A DNA stretch of 24,571 nucleotides from CAZGSG01 sp964528095. GTDB taxonomy: Bacteria > Bacteroidota > Bacteroidia > Chitinophagales > Chitinophagaceae. The position numbers and the translations under genes were made by a program. Under the pieces are notes generated by a model, which saw nothing but the letters and a program-made list of their open reading frames with translations, was not told the origin of the DNA and did no database searches. The DNA is taken from the NCBI GenBank assembly GCA_964528095.1, contig CAZGSG010000060.1:1-24571 (forward strand). Direction: 5' to 3'. Of this stretch, positions 8,662 to 17,435 are shown in pieces (position 1 is the stretch's first letter; each line of letters starts with the position of its first letter).

Positions 8662-9990
8662 ATGAACTATATCAACTTCCTTAGGATCGTATCATTTTTA
8701 CTTTGCTGCGGAACTTCGTTGACGTCTTCTGCCCAGAGTGATTGCAAATGTCTCGATATCCAGAATACCGGCACCTTTCATCAAAGTGACGGAACTGATT
8801 TCCGGATTCATGGTCTAACTCAAGCCAGCCGGTTTATGATTCTCAATAAAGGGGACCATATTGGTTGGGTTGGCATCAATGAACCCAAGCCTGCTTATAA
8901 CCTGCATGTAAATGGAAATGCTTTTTTCCGGGATGAGATCAATTTCTCTGGTAATCTTACTTCCAAACTGAACCTGTTTTTAAAAAGTTATGGCTTTGGT
9001 GTTTCCGCGCACCAATTAAATTATCGAACTGACCTGGGTGCATCTCATGTGTTTTTCTCGGGAGGAACGAATAATGATGGAATGGAACTGATGCGCATCC
9101 AGGGAAATGGTTATGTCGGTATTGGTGTTGCCCAACCGGCCGCGAGCCTGCATGTAGGCGGAAAATCCATCTTCAATGATGAAGTGACATTTAAGAAAGA
9201 TGTAAGCTTTGGTGGCGATTTTAATATTCCCGGTGTTCTCAAGATCCCAAAAGCGGGATATATCCAGCTCGGATCAGACGTAGCAAAAACCGACAACGGA
9301 ACCATTGCCTATCAGCGGTTCTCAGACGGCATCGATATTGTGGGAGCGGGGCAAACATGGTCCGACCGGTTAGTACAATTCTGGGCGCAGGGTGGAACTA
9401 ACTTTGTTTGCAATACGGATGATAAGGGCAGGCATGAAATATTCACCATCAGCCATAGCAATTTAGGTGTACCCTGGATCGGCACTACCACCAATGACGA
9501 CCTGATCCTGGGATCTTATAAGAAAGGCAATATGCGTTTGAAGACCGATGGCAATATCATCATGGGCTTTGAAAATACAACGCCGCCAACGATCTCGGAT
9601 GCCAACTCAGCCAAGTACGACCTGTTTGTACACCGCGGTATACTTTCAGAAGACTATGCTGTAGCACCTGTTTCTCAATGGGCCGATTATGTATTTAAAG
9701 GGAGCCATCGTTTGTTACCACTTTCAGAAGTCGAACGTTTTATCAAAACATATCAACACCTACCCGGTATCGCATCTGAAAACGAAGTGAAAGCCGAAGG
9801 TTACTCATTGAAGGATATGAATGTAAAATTTCTTGAAAAGATAGAAGAACTAACGCTCTATGCCATTGAGCAGGACAAAAAACTGAAGGACCAGGAAGCG
9901 CAGATCACCGAACTGCAAAAACAGGCGCAACAGGTGAAAAACCTTGCAGCCCAATTGGAAGAATTGAAAGCAATGATCAAAGCAAAATAA
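8662..9990 (+). CDS. Secreted fibre-like protein with C-terminal coiled coil
   Basis: A 442-residue exported protein; the signal peptide ends about residue 25 (SSAQ). The middle carries repeats seen in phage-tail-like fibres of Bacteroidota: WVGINEPKPAYNLHVNG and later YVGIGVAQPAASLHVGG, each followed by FFRDEINF or IFNDEVTF. The C-terminal 110 residues are a module common in this phylum: ADYVFKGSHRLLPLSEVERF, HLPGIASENEV, GYSLKDMNVKFLEKIEELT, then a heptad-rich coiled coil to the end (KLKDQEAQITELQKQ). The family is often labelled tail fibre protein; it probably trimerises and is displayed at the surface. The ending resembles a shortened intramolecular-chaperone tail, but I see no clear S74 catalytic pair. 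It sits between a lectin-like gene and a phosphodiesterase gene on the same strand, so co-expression is likely. Confidence 0.7.
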   Translation: MNYINFLRIVSFLLCCGTSLTSSAQSDCKCLDIQNTGTFHQSDGTDFRIHGLTQASRFMILNKGDHIGWVGINEPKPAYNLHVNGNAFFRDEINFSGNLTSKLNLFLKSYGFGVSAHQLNYRTDLGASHVFFSGGTNNDGMELMRIQGNGYVGIGVAQPAASLHVGGKSIFNDEVTFKKDVSFGGDFNIPGVLKIPKAGYIQLGSDVAKTDNGTIAYQRFSDGIDIVGAGQTWSDRLVQFWAQGGTNFVCNTDDKGRHEIFTISHSNLGVPWIGTTTNDDLILGSYKKGNMRLKTDGNIIMGFENTTPPTISDANSAKYDLFVHRGILSEDYAVAPVSQWADYVFKGSHRLLPLSEVERFIKTYQHLPGIASENEVKAEGYSLKDMNVKFLEKIEELTLYAIEQDKKLKDQEAQITELQKQAQQVKNLAAQLEELKAMIKAK

Positions 9991-10069
9991 TACAGATGTC
10001 AACTTCTGCTTTTATAACAGTATCGATCGATCATATCGATTCCTTCTTCACTGAAAATACCAATGCAAT

Positions 10070-12793
10070 ATGAAATGTTTTCTTTTGACAGGAGTAGTTA
10101 TCCTTTTGTTGCAGGGTTTATCTTTTGCACAAAAGATCTATGAGTGTCCTGCTACCGTCAGCCTGCGAGCTTTATTTTCATTGACCCCGGACAATGCCGG
10201 TGGTATCATTTGTACGATACCTGCGTCGCAACAGGGAAGTGTGCAGCTCACCGTCTTTCAGTTCGACCCGAAACGACCCGGCAACCTGGGAGGTAAGTTG
10301 TATTCGGTAGCACTCAACAAGAGTTCCTCGAAGTATGAAGGCGATCCCGTAAACTATACGATCGGGGCAGCAACAGATCCTTTTACACCTTATCTGTTTG
10401 GTACTACCTGGGCAGGTGATCAATATAAAAAAGCTGCTATTGCCGCCGAACATATCACCAAATTCAACTATGGCGAAGGATTCCGCCAACTCATCACCTA
10501 CCCCTGCCCGGTCATTGTTCAACTATCTGTTACCAATGCAACGGTAAGCTCTGTAAAGATACCGGGACTACGATTACCACTACCCTTTGCGTCCTTTCAA
10601 ACACTTCCTTTTTCTACGGTACTCGAGGCCATCAGAAACCCGTTGAGTTATCCCGACTATACTATCGTTGCTGCGCACAGAGGATACTGGAAAGATGTAC
10701 CGGAAAATTCATTTCCGGCTTATGATCTTACCTGTGCTGCCGGCACAGATATGGTTGAACTCGATACGCGTCTTACAAAAGATGATACGCTGGTAGCTTT
10801 TCATGATCAATGCCTGGATCGTATCACTACCGGTTCCGGCAAGTTGCGGGATTATACCTGGGCGCAGGTTCAACAGATGGAGCTCAAAGACCGGTTTGGT
10901 AATCCAACGGGGCTCCGCATGGTGAGTATCCGCCAGGCACTGATTTATCTGAAAGGGAGAGCGATCGTGAACCTGGACATTAAAGAATGGATCACCAAAA
11001 ATCCCGATGGCAGCATTTCTGATCTGTTGACGCCCACTCTTAAAAGCGCGCTCAAAATCGCGAAAGAAACAGGTACTTTACACCAGCTGGTGATCAAGGG
11101 TAAACTTGACGCGGATGATTTTCAGGAGTTGCTGGATGAAGTAGGTATTTCGTTGAATGATTTTTTATATACTCCTGTTGCGTTTGGATGGGATACGCCA
11201 CGGATGCCGAGGTACGTGGGCAACTGGTTGAATGAAGGCATCGGCGGCATTGAGCTAACCTATAAGGTTGCGTATGACCCTATCCTGCGCTTTGTGCCCA
11301 AAGCGATCAATAGAAACAAACGCGTAGGGAATTATACCTTCTGGCCGGAAGATAGCCAGGGTGTGATCGCCGAAGATAATGTCAACCAACCACCGCCACT
11401 CTTTTGTAAATTCAATTACCGTGAATATTATTTTCTGAACGAAACAGCCAGCGGTTTTTCCAAAGAGACTTCTACTCCTTCCACTTCATCGCTCGTAGCT
11501 GCCAAATCCCTGTCGGCAGATTTCGATGACGATGCTGATGAAGACCAGTCGCCATCGGGAGGGGGCGAATCAGCGAGTGATTATGGCGGTGGCAGTTTTG
11601 ATGCGCTAAACCCAAAAGCGCCGAGGAAGTTAACAAAGCCCGGTTCTATGAATGATGGTCGCGGAGATTGGGACTGGCTATTTGCCCGGGGCGCCAATTT
11701 TGTAATTACTGATCGGCCGGTTTTGATGATCGATTATTTAAAGGCGCGGGGTAAACGCAAACTTTCGATCCCCGTGATCACCGAAGCAGAGCTACCCGAT
11801 TGCGTGACCATTGAAGATGGTTCCGGGGGCAAACACACCTACGACAACTTACGCGGCATGGTACGCAAGGTAATCGACTATACCAAGGTAGAATTCTTTA
11901 CACCGGATACAAGACCAGTCGCTATCGACACCAACCTGGTCATTGACGAGTACAAACAATACTCCAATAACAAGACCAGGGCCTGGGTACGGGATTTTAT
12001 GAAAACAAATAACCGGCCCTGCACCTGTAAAGATCTTTTTGCAGACAACCAGCCGCAATACAAGATCCGGAACTTCCCTCTTCATACACTACCGGAGTGG
12101 AGCATGCTTTATCCCGGTTATGATATCTATATCAATGGCAACTGGTTTGATGTAAAGGAACCATTCCCGCTTGACGATCCTTCGAAGCGAAAAGCGGTAC
12201 CGCAGGCGCCCTATAAATTCCCCTGCACGGATGTGTTTGGATTCTGGCAGAGTTCGAATGGCACCGTACTTTCAAAGGTGGAAGATCCCGATCCTGATCA
12301 CGATAACCTGGATGCTTTCCTGGTGAATACATCGACAGGCAAGATCATGCTGGTGCATACGAAAGATGTTCCCCCGTTTGAAAGAGGGATCGCGCAATTC
12401 GCCATCGGTGGATATATCATTGCGGAAAATGGAAAACCTGTTCCTTATGCCAGTCTTCCTTCAGGCAGTTCAAAGACCAATCCGAAGAAAAAGACGATCA
12501 TTGGATTGAACGGGAATCAACTGTATATCGCCGAGTTCCAGTCGCCGATGTTTGCAACTTATGAGATCGCGGACATGATGGTGAAGTATTATAATTGTAC
12601 GGATGTATTTATGTGTGATGGCGGTGGTTCCACGTCGATGTTGTCTACGCGTGGTGATTTTCCTGCGATCAACGTACCTGCGGGTGATAATATCACTTCG
12701 GGGAGCGCTGGTGAGGATAGGAATTTATCGAAACAAAGAGTGTATCGGCCGGTACCAAATTTTTTGGGAATAAGGGTGAAGGAAGGGAATTGA
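10070..12793 (+). CDS. Secreted fusion of glycerophosphodiester phosphodiesterase and NAGPA-type phosphodiester glycosidase
   Basis: 907 residues with a signal peptide (1-20, ending SFAQ). Residues 21-195 are a beta-rich region I do not recognise. The GDPD domain follows with a complete active site: HRG at 203-205, PENS at 211-214, E230 and D232 in VELDTRL, and H245-D246 in VAFHD; it closes at about 531-560 with FARGANFVITDRP. Between its last strands lies a Ser/Gly/Asp-rich insert (about 467-525). After a linker, residues about 690-905 match the NAGPA/DUF2233 phosphodiester glycosidase domain: RGIAQFAIGGY, then VFMCDGGGSTSML with D850 to S854. GDPD enzymes split glycerol phosphodiesters; NAGPA domains remove sugar-1-phosphodiester caps. 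Together they suggest stepwise breakdown of a sugar-decorated glycerophosphate polymer outside the cytoplasm. Substrate is inferred, domains are clear. Confidence 0.88.
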   Translation: MKCFLLTGVVILLLQGLSFAQKIYECPATVSLRALFSLTPDNAGGIICTIPASQQGSVQLTVFQFDPKRPGNLGGKLYSVALNKSSSKYEGDPVNYTIGAATDPFTPYLFGTTWAGDQYKKAAIAAEHITKFNYGEGFRQLITYPCPVIVQLSVTNATVSSVKIPGLRLPLPFASFQTLPFSTVLEAIRNPLSYPDYTIVAAHRGYWKDVPENSFPAYDLTCAAGTDMVELDTRLTKDDTLVAFHDQCLDRITTGSGKLRDYTWAQVQQMELKDRFGNPTGLRMVSIRQALIYLKGRAIVNLDIKEWITKNPDGSISDLLTPTLKSALKIAKETGTLHQLVIKGKLDADDFQELLDEVGISLNDFLYTPVAFGWDTPRMPRYVGNWLNEGIGGIELTYKVAYDPILRFVPKAINRNKRVGNYTFWPEDSQGVIAEDNVNQPPPLFCKFNYREYYFLNETASGFSKETSTPSTSSLVAAKSLSADFDDDADEDQSPSGGGESASDYGGGSFDALNPKAPRKLTKPGSMNDGRGDWDWLFARGANFVITDRPVLMIDYLKARGKRKLSIPVITEAELPDCVTIEDGSGGKHTYDNLRGMVRKVIDYTKVEFFTPDTRPVAIDTNLVIDEYKQYSNNKTRAWVRDFMKTNNRPCTCKDLFADNQPQYKIRNFPLHTLPEWSMLYPGYDIYINGNWFDVKEPFPLDDPSKRKAVPQAPYKFPCTDVFGFWQSSNGTVLSKVEDPDPDHDNLDAFLVNTSTGKIMLVHTKDVPPFERGIAQFAIGGYIIAENGKPVPYASLPSGSSKTNPKKKTIIGLNGNQLYIAEFQSPMFATYEIADMMVKYYNCTDVFMCDGGGSTSMLSTRGDFPAINVPAGDNITSGSAGEDRNLSKQRVYRPVPNFLGIRVKEGN

Positions 12794-12813
12794 TCGACTG
12801 TTGCAGAATCAAG

Positions 12814-12831
12814 GGAAACTTATTTCCTTTT
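12814..12831 (+). terminator. Weak candidate terminator after the GDPD-NAGPA gene
   Basis: GGAAA-CTTA-TTTCC (5-bp stem, 4-base loop) followed by TTTT, 20 bases after the stop codon and between convergent genes. The stem is short, so this is tentative. The rest of the 171-base gap holds no gene. Confidence 0.35.
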
Positions 12832-12964
12832 AATGGAATCAGGTTTTAACTGCTTTACAAATCACCGACGGTCTAAATTCCCCTGAAATCCAGAACCACC
12901 AAGAAGTTCAGAGAACCTCTATATAAAACAACGCAACAGTAGTGGTATTAATTGGTAATTAAAT

Positions 12965-14176
12965 TTATTCCAATATTTTTTTTACTGCCTCAAAGTTGAA
13001 GTTTTTTGTAAAGTTATCTAATATTCTAAGTGATGACAATATCGTAACATAGCGAAAAGCAATAGTTACAATTTGCGGCTTTGCCGAACCTGTCGATACT
13101 GTTTTAAAATAGTTCGGGTTGTACCTATAAAGCGCTTCACTTTTATTTTCCTTATCATAGAACTTCCAAAACCTGTTATAATTGGTTCTTTCCGCTAATT
13201 TGTTTTGATAAGTTTGTGACGCGTCTTCGATACGATTTATTACCGCGGGGAGGTCGAGCCATTCTTCGTTGTGTTCGCTTAATACTTTCTTAACAACGGT
13301 AATTTTATCCGCCACATCAGCCTCCCAAGTACTGTACTGCTTTACACCATTGTCATGATCATTCGCCAATTTTTCTACCAGTTTGGGAAAGTGTAATTTT
13401 TCTCTTTCATAATATTCCAACAGGCTTTGTAAATATTCTTTGCGGCTTACCGGCAGTAATACAGGCAGGTTATTTTTCTTTACAAACCAATAGCGATATA
13501 TATAATTACTACGATTGTTGGGCCGGATTTCCTTATCGGGTGTGTCCTGGAAAAAATTGTTGCCGGAGTTGATCGCATTAATAAGCGGCTGACTGTTACA
13601 GGTAATATAAGTAAACAGCGTAATCAGCTGAGCCTGTACGTCTACAGGTTTGTGGTTTTTCCAATCCGAATACTGGAAACCAAAATCATAATTACCCATA
13701 CTGCTGCCAAAGGGTGTTCCAATAAAGCGGCGCAGGGTATTTACAGGTATTGCATTTACGAATATCCGCAAAACAGCATTGTACTCGCTGTTTCTTACTA
13801 ATTTTCCTTTCGCACAAAAAAATTCATAGAGGGCGGATTGAAAAGTATATTGACCGAGTTTGGTATTACCTGCATATCCATAACCTTCGGTAGAGTAATA
13901 GTTTTCCCAATTGCCTCCTGTAAGATTAAAGCCTGCATGGCTTTGCTGTTCAATTTTCTCTATTTGTCCCAGCGTTTGTTTTGCCATTGCTTTATCAGCT
14001 GGCGTAGCCATTTTGTTAAAATATTCGGCTCTTGCCGCAGGCCAGGGATATTGAGCCGCGGTGAGATATTTGCCGGGTACAGCATCTAGATCAGCATTGG
14101 TTTTACAATCCTGCGCAAAACCATATTGCATCCACAACAGCACGGTCATTATTTTGAAAAGAATTAATTTTTTCAT
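12965..14176 (-). CDS. Secreted protein of unknown function, 403 residues
   Basis: I do not recognise a known family. A signal peptide (about 1-22, MKKLILFKIM to GFAQ) precedes a mostly helical mature protein with several aromatic-rich stretches (YPWPAARAEYF, NWENYYSTEGYGY, YNRFWKFYDKEN). No metal-binding or catalytic motif stands out. The gene begins 54 bases after the TPR gene on the same strand and no promoter was seen in that gap, so the two are probably one unit under P1. Its last 69 residues (335-403) are clearly homologous to the translated remnant at 16353-16574, on the far side of the TPR gene, showing that more than one copy of this family existed here. Probably periplasmic or surface exposed; role unknown. 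Confidence 0.75.
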   Translation of the reverse strand: MKKLILFKIMTVLLWMQYGFAQDCKTNADLDAVPGKYLTAAQYPWPAARAEYFNKMATPADKAMAKQTLGQIEKIEQQSHAGFNLTGGNWENYYSTEGYGYAGNTKLGQYTFQSALYEFFCAKGKLVRNSEYNAVLRIFVNAIPVNTLRRFIGTPFGSSMGNYDFGFQYSDWKNHKPVDVQAQLITLFTYITCNSQPLINAINSGNNFFQDTPDKEIRPNNRSNYIYRYWFVKKNNLPVLLPVSRKEYLQSLLEYYEREKLHFPKLVEKLANDHDNGVKQYSTWEADVADKITVVKKVLSEHNEEWLDLPAVINRIEDASQTYQNKLAERTNYNRFWKFYDKENKSEALYRYNPNYFKTVSTGSAKPQIVTIAFRYVTILSSLRILDNFTKNFNFEAVKKILE

Positions 14177-14230
14177 TGCCTATAATTAAAAGTTGATTTT
14201 TTAAATCCACATAATATCTTATGCCAAAGG

Positions 14231-16318
14231 TCATTTGCCAAACCCGCTAATACATCCCGACATATTACCCGAAATAAGGCTCATACGTCCTGAAACGGTA
14301 ATATTCACGCTCGGGTCATTCACAATACCCGAAGGGTCGCCTACAGTATTTGAGCCGGTCTTTATGGAAGCTTCCCCGGTGGCATATACATCTTCTATTC
14401 CCCGGCTGCTGAACTCCATACCCATTCCCGCTTTTACGGAAGCGCCTACCTGCAATGGGCCCTTCCCCGCAGAAACAGATTTGTCAATTACCGTGGCTTC
14501 TAAAGTACCTTTTACAAAACGGTCCTTTCCTGTATTGTCAGATTTGAAATCGAAATTGCCATTCAATTTCCCGGCATCAAATTCCACATGCATTTTGCCG
14601 CATTCCACTACCTGTTTGTACACGCCAAAGTCAAGGATAGAGATAAAAGCACAGTGCATATCATCAAAATCGGCCAGCTTATAACGGGAGCCCTTATTTT
14701 CCTGCGGCGCACAGTTGCCATATTTTTTGGTAGCGATATACCTTGAGTTACTGATGGCTGCCAGCCATTCTTTTTTTGCCGCTATTTTTGCTGCTTCAAA
14801 TGTAGCGTCATCCAGCACAAATTGCTGCCAGTACAACTCTTCGGTTATTTTTAAATACAATTGATGCAGGTAGTTCTTGTAGGCTTCTTCTAATGGCTTA
14901 TTGTAATTTTTGTACACCCATTCGCTATATTTTTCCTGCACCGTGCAATTGTCGAAACCTATATTTTCACCCTTTTTAGCCAGTTCTGTTTCTTTATCAG
15001 CGGTTATACTGTACTGTATTTCTAATTTTTTTCGTTGGGCCTCATCTTTTACACCGAAGTCTTTGTTCAATGCATCTACCCCGGCTTTCGCATTTTTGAG
15101 CCGGTAACCTGCACCACCATCCTTATTCATTTCTTCCAGGTTTTTTTCCGCAGTTTTTCTGAAGAGATTTTCCGACGCTGATGAATTATTAATCATCGCT
15201 TTTTCTCCGCCTTTTTGGTATTGGCTATACGATTTTTGCGCTTGTTGAATAGCAGCTTGTTGATATGGAATCAACTCCTTTGCCAGCGACATGCTTTTTT
15301 CGTTTGTTTGTTTTTGAAAAGCATCCCAATCGGCACTTAGCTTGAGCTCTTCTTCATAAGAAGTTGGCGCCTCGGGGCGTATGAATTTTCTTAACCCCAG
15401 CGGGTCGGGGTCGGGCCGGAAAGGGATGCGCATATCACGGCCCGTTATCTTATAACCAAGTTTGCGCAACATGTTTATTTTATCCAATGAAAAACTGTAT
15501 TTAAGTGAGTTTTTCATTTTCTCAATTGCTTTGGCGGTATTGCCCTTACTTTGCTGTATCAGGCATTGGGTATAGTTTGCCTGTGGATGATACGCAAAAG
15601 CCCGTACCGTTTTTTCTAAATAAGCATCCGCCTTGGCTATCTCGCCAAGGTAAAACCAGGCCTGCCCCAGGTTGTTGAGAATGGTTGTATTATCAGGATA
15701 TTGCTTGCTGAGATACTCAAGCAACGGAATGGCACGATGAGGCGCTCCGCCCATACTTAGCATGGCAGCGAAATTACTGAGCAGATCTGCATCCGATGCG
15801 TTGTCGGTACAAGCCCTGCCCATTATGTACACGGCAATTTCCTGGCGGCCTATTGTCCAAAAACCAACGGCTTCATTGCCTATTGCTTCCGTATTGTATT
15901 TATTGGTTTTAAAATACGTATACACATGTTGACCTAGTTCTTTCGCATCGCTCGCCACGTTTTTTTCAATATAATCGCTGAGCGATTTTATATACGCAGG
16001 CATAGTTGCCGCTGTAAGCGTTATTGATGGAATAGCGCCAATAAGCGCCGCGTTTTTTCCCGGTACATCAAATGCTCCGCCTCCGGTCACAGCCGCATTC
16101 ATATCCGCATTAGTAACACCAGCAGGTATGGAAGGAACTTTGGTAGACATACCCATCTGTTCCATCATCTTTTTTTGTTCAGGCGTGAGATTGTCCAGTT
16201 GTTGTTGTGCCTGTTTTATTTTATCCTGCATTTCTTTTGTTGTGCCTGGGTTTTTTGACTGTGCTGATGCAATCATTGCAAACAATAAGAAAATGGTAAT
16301 AAGGGATAGCCTTTTCAT
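14231..16318 (-). CDS. Exported tetratricopeptide-repeat protein, 695 residues
   Basis: The start was set at 16318 because the sequence from there (MKRLSLITIFLLFAM, then IASAQ) is a textbook signal peptide; an upstream ATG at 16378 would add 20 residues lying inside an unrelated gene remnant. Mature residues 21-50 are Lys/Gln-rich and helical, with LTPEQKKMMEQMGM. Residues about 160-260 contain TPR-like helices (SNFAAMLSMGGAPHRAIPLL, ILNNLGQAWFYLGEIAKADAY, ANYTQCLIQQSKGNTAKA). A charged helical middle (about 320-520) follows, and a beta-rich, glycine-containing C-terminus ends in SGNMSGCISGFGK. TPRs hold protein partners; no enzyme signature was found. It is the first intact gene after promoter P1, but 235 bases of leader, filled by a gene remnant, separate them. 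Similar N-termini appear in the broken gene at 22967-23315. Confidence 0.78.
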   Translation of the reverse strand: MKRLSLITIFLLFAMIASAQSKNPGTTKEMQDKIKQAQQQLDNLTPEQKKMMEQMGMSTKVPSIPAGVTNADMNAAVTGGGAFDVPGKNAALIGAIPSITLTAATMPAYIKSLSDYIEKNVASDAKELGQHVYTYFKTNKYNTEAIGNEAVGFWTIGRQEIAVYIMGRACTDNASDADLLSNFAAMLSMGGAPHRAIPLLEYLSKQYPDNTTILNNLGQAWFYLGEIAKADAYLEKTVRAFAYHPQANYTQCLIQQSKGNTAKAIEKMKNSLKYSFSLDKINMLRKLGYKITGRDMRIPFRPDPDPLGLRKFIRPEAPTSYEEELKLSADWDAFQKQTNEKSMSLAKELIPYQQAAIQQAQKSYSQYQKGGEKAMINNSSASENLFRKTAEKNLEEMNKDGGAGYRLKNAKAGVDALNKDFGVKDEAQRKKLEIQYSITADKETELAKKGENIGFDNCTVQEKYSEWVYKNYNKPLEEAYKNYLHQLYLKITEELYWQQFVLDDATFEAAKIAAKKEWLAAISNSRYIATKKYGNCAPQENKGSRYKLADFDDMHCAFISILDFGVYKQVVECGKMHVEFDAGKLNGNFDFKSDNTGKDRFVKGTLEATVIDKSVSAGKGPLQVGASVKAGMGMEFSSRGIEDVYATGEASIKTGSNTVGDPSGIVNDPSVNITVSGRMSLISGNMSGCISGFGK

Positions 16319-16352
16319 AAATAATAAAAAGTTTGATATAATTGATTGAAAA

Positions 16353-16574
16353 CTATTCCAACATTTTTCGCAGTGCATTCAGATCATCATAATTTTTCAG
16401 GGAATAGATGAACAGTCTTTCAGGAAAGCCAGGGTTCTCACCAATTTCGTAGCAAAACGACACTTCCATTAATATTGGCTTTGAAGACTGAACCGCGCTT
16501 GTTTTAAAATATTCGGAATTGTATATGTACAAAGCGGCTGTTTTCAGTTTCTGTATATTGTAAAAGTAGATACC
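16353..16574 (-). pseudogene. 3' remnant of a paralogue of the 403-residue secreted protein
   Basis: An open frame without a usable start codon or signal peptide, bounded by stops at 16575-16577 and 16353-16355. Its 73 codons align end to end with residues 335-403 of the protein at 12965-14176: remnant ALYIYNSEYFKTSAVQSSKP against ALYRYNPNYFKTVSTGSAKP, and the last residues NALRKMLE against EAVKKILE, both at the stop. Similarity begins at about IYFYN, the codons that also form the second box of promoter P1. A deletion seems to have joined this tail to P1, removing some 330 codons. It now forms the leader of the TPR gene transcript. Translation is unlikely. Confidence 0.8.
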
Positions 16575-16609
16575 CTAAAAAGACAGGGCAATCATTAAAA
16601 AAGATGATT
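16561..16609 (-). promoter_or_regulatory. Promoter P1 with dyad operator
   Basis: Read on the minus strand: dyad AATCA-N10-TGATT (16590-16609, perfect), TTG at 16589-16591, exactly 20 bases, then TACTTTTA (16561-16568). The whole block aligns with P2 and P3. It begins 7 bases after the stop of the SET gene at 16616 and should transcribe the remnant, the TPR gene and the 403-residue protein. Confidence 0.75.
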
Positions 16610-16615
16610 TTAATT

Positions 16616-17011
16616 TCAAACAGGAATAATGTCCCTGTCACTAAACCAGTTGCCGTAATCCCGGCCATACTCACCGCTGTAGTTAATGCATATTTCGATA
16701 TGAGCAGGAATATCCTTAACAGCGGTATAAATCATTATTTTAAGCGCCGGGTACAACATGTATAGGGCATTAGGATACCGGGCGTAATTGTACACTGAAC
16801 CAAAGCCCATTACCAATGAAAGGGTATTTTCTTCCCGGTTAAAACAAAAGCAGTAATCCGAAAGTTTTGTGCGTTGAATAGTTTCCGTATTATCGGCCGG
16901 AACCACTACTACCGGGCAAACTTCTATAGTTTCACCTGCCGCAATGGGCCTGTTGCAAAACACGCCCCGCCCCTTGCCTTTTACCTTCTTTATGTATAAT
17001 TTCCTTTGCAT
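16616..17011 (-). CDS. SET-domain protein 2, degenerate active site
   Basis: 131 residues from the ATG at 17011; a TTG at 17023 overlapping the previous stop would add four residues and is less likely. No signal peptide, so cytoplasmic. The fold of short bacterial SET proteins is readable: GKGRGVFCNRPIAAGETIE at 12-30, GFGSVYNYARYPNA at 69-82, and EICINYSGEYG at 106-116. SET methyltransferases transfer a methyl group from S-adenosylmethionine to lysine and normally need NHS and a GEE motif. Here NHS is NYA (75-77) and GEE is HIE (104-106), so catalysis may be lost; it could be a structural partner of SET protein 1. It follows that gene with 8 bases between. It is the last gene of the P2 unit. 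Confidence 0.78.
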   Translation of the reverse strand: MQRKLYIKKVKGKGRGVFCNRPIAAGETIEVCPVVVVPADNTETIQRTKLSDYCFCFNREENTLSLVMGFGSVYNYARYPNALYMLYPALKIMIYTAVKDIPAHIEICINYSGEYGRDYGNWFSDRDIIPV

Positions 17012-17019
17012 CAGCTTTG

Positions 17020-17418
17020 TCAAGAAATATACACAGGTGTGTCATCATTAGGGCGGCCATTATAATTGATAGTGATTTCTTCGCCGGCCATTATCTTTTC
17101 ATATGCATGAAATCGAATGCTATTCCATTTAGGAAAAAATGTATAAAAAGCATTGGCTTGCGGAGAATGCCTGTAAAATGAGCTATAGCCGAATCCGAAT
17201 ACGGCCGGGTAAAGGGCATCATGTACCAGAAAATAATAATTAAAGAGCGGGCTATGACGCAGCAGTTCCTTTTCTTCTCCTGATAAAAAAACAGCAGGTG
17301 CTTCTTCTATTAGAGCACCCCTGCTAATATTTTTTCTGGCAAATACACCACGCTCATGCAGAGAGCTATCTTTTACTTCAATATCTATCGGCTGGTAAAT
17401 TACTTTTTTAAAAAACAT
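17020..17418 (-). CDS. SET-domain protein 1, putative lysine methyltransferase
   Basis: 132 residues, no signal peptide, hence cytoplasmic. Small stand-alone SET domain: ERGVFARKNISRGALIEE at 22-39, GFGYSSFYRHSPQANA at 75-90, and IMAGEEITINYNG at 109-121, the normal C-terminal SET motif. The S-adenosylmethionine-binding NHS is RHS (83-85) and the usual PNA is ANA, so one side is altered while H-S and GEE remain. Activity is plausible but not assured. It lies 17 bases behind a lysine-rich exported peptide and just ahead of a second, more degenerate SET gene. The two share the FGFG/GFGS block and total length, so they are probably an old tandem duplication. The lysine-rich neighbour is an obvious candidate substrate (inference). 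Confidence 0.82.
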   Translation of the reverse strand: MFFKKVIYQPIDIEVKDSSLHERGVFARKNISRGALIEEAPAVFLSGEEKELLRHSPLFNYYFLVHDALYPAVFGFGYSSFYRHSPQANAFYTFFPKWNSIRFHAYEKIMAGEEITINYNGRPNDDTPVYIS

Positions 17419-17435
17419 ATACTATGAACGGCCGG

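Noticed and set aside
10022..10041. ATCGAT-rich stretch before the GDPD gene
   Set aside because: Short overlapping GATC/ATCGAT units without a second copy or suitable spacing; no supported role.
1..12793. Classical polysaccharide utilisation locus
   Set aside because: SusC and SusD are present, but no glycoside hydrolase, polysaccharide lyase or esterase was found; the only clear enzyme is a phosphodiesterase fusion.
12948..12962. Palindrome TTAATT-GGT-AATTAA after the 403-residue gene
   Set aside because: Pure A/T stem with no T-run in a useful position; common by chance in A/T-rich DNA.
16319..16378. Upstream ATG at 16378 extending the TPR protein by 20 residues
   Set aside because: The extension overlaps the gene remnant in another frame and would bury a perfect signal peptide that starts at 16318.
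17012..17023. TTG start for SET protein 2 overlapping the previous stop
   Set aside because: An ATG four codons later, 8 bases after the stop, gives a normal SET N-terminus.
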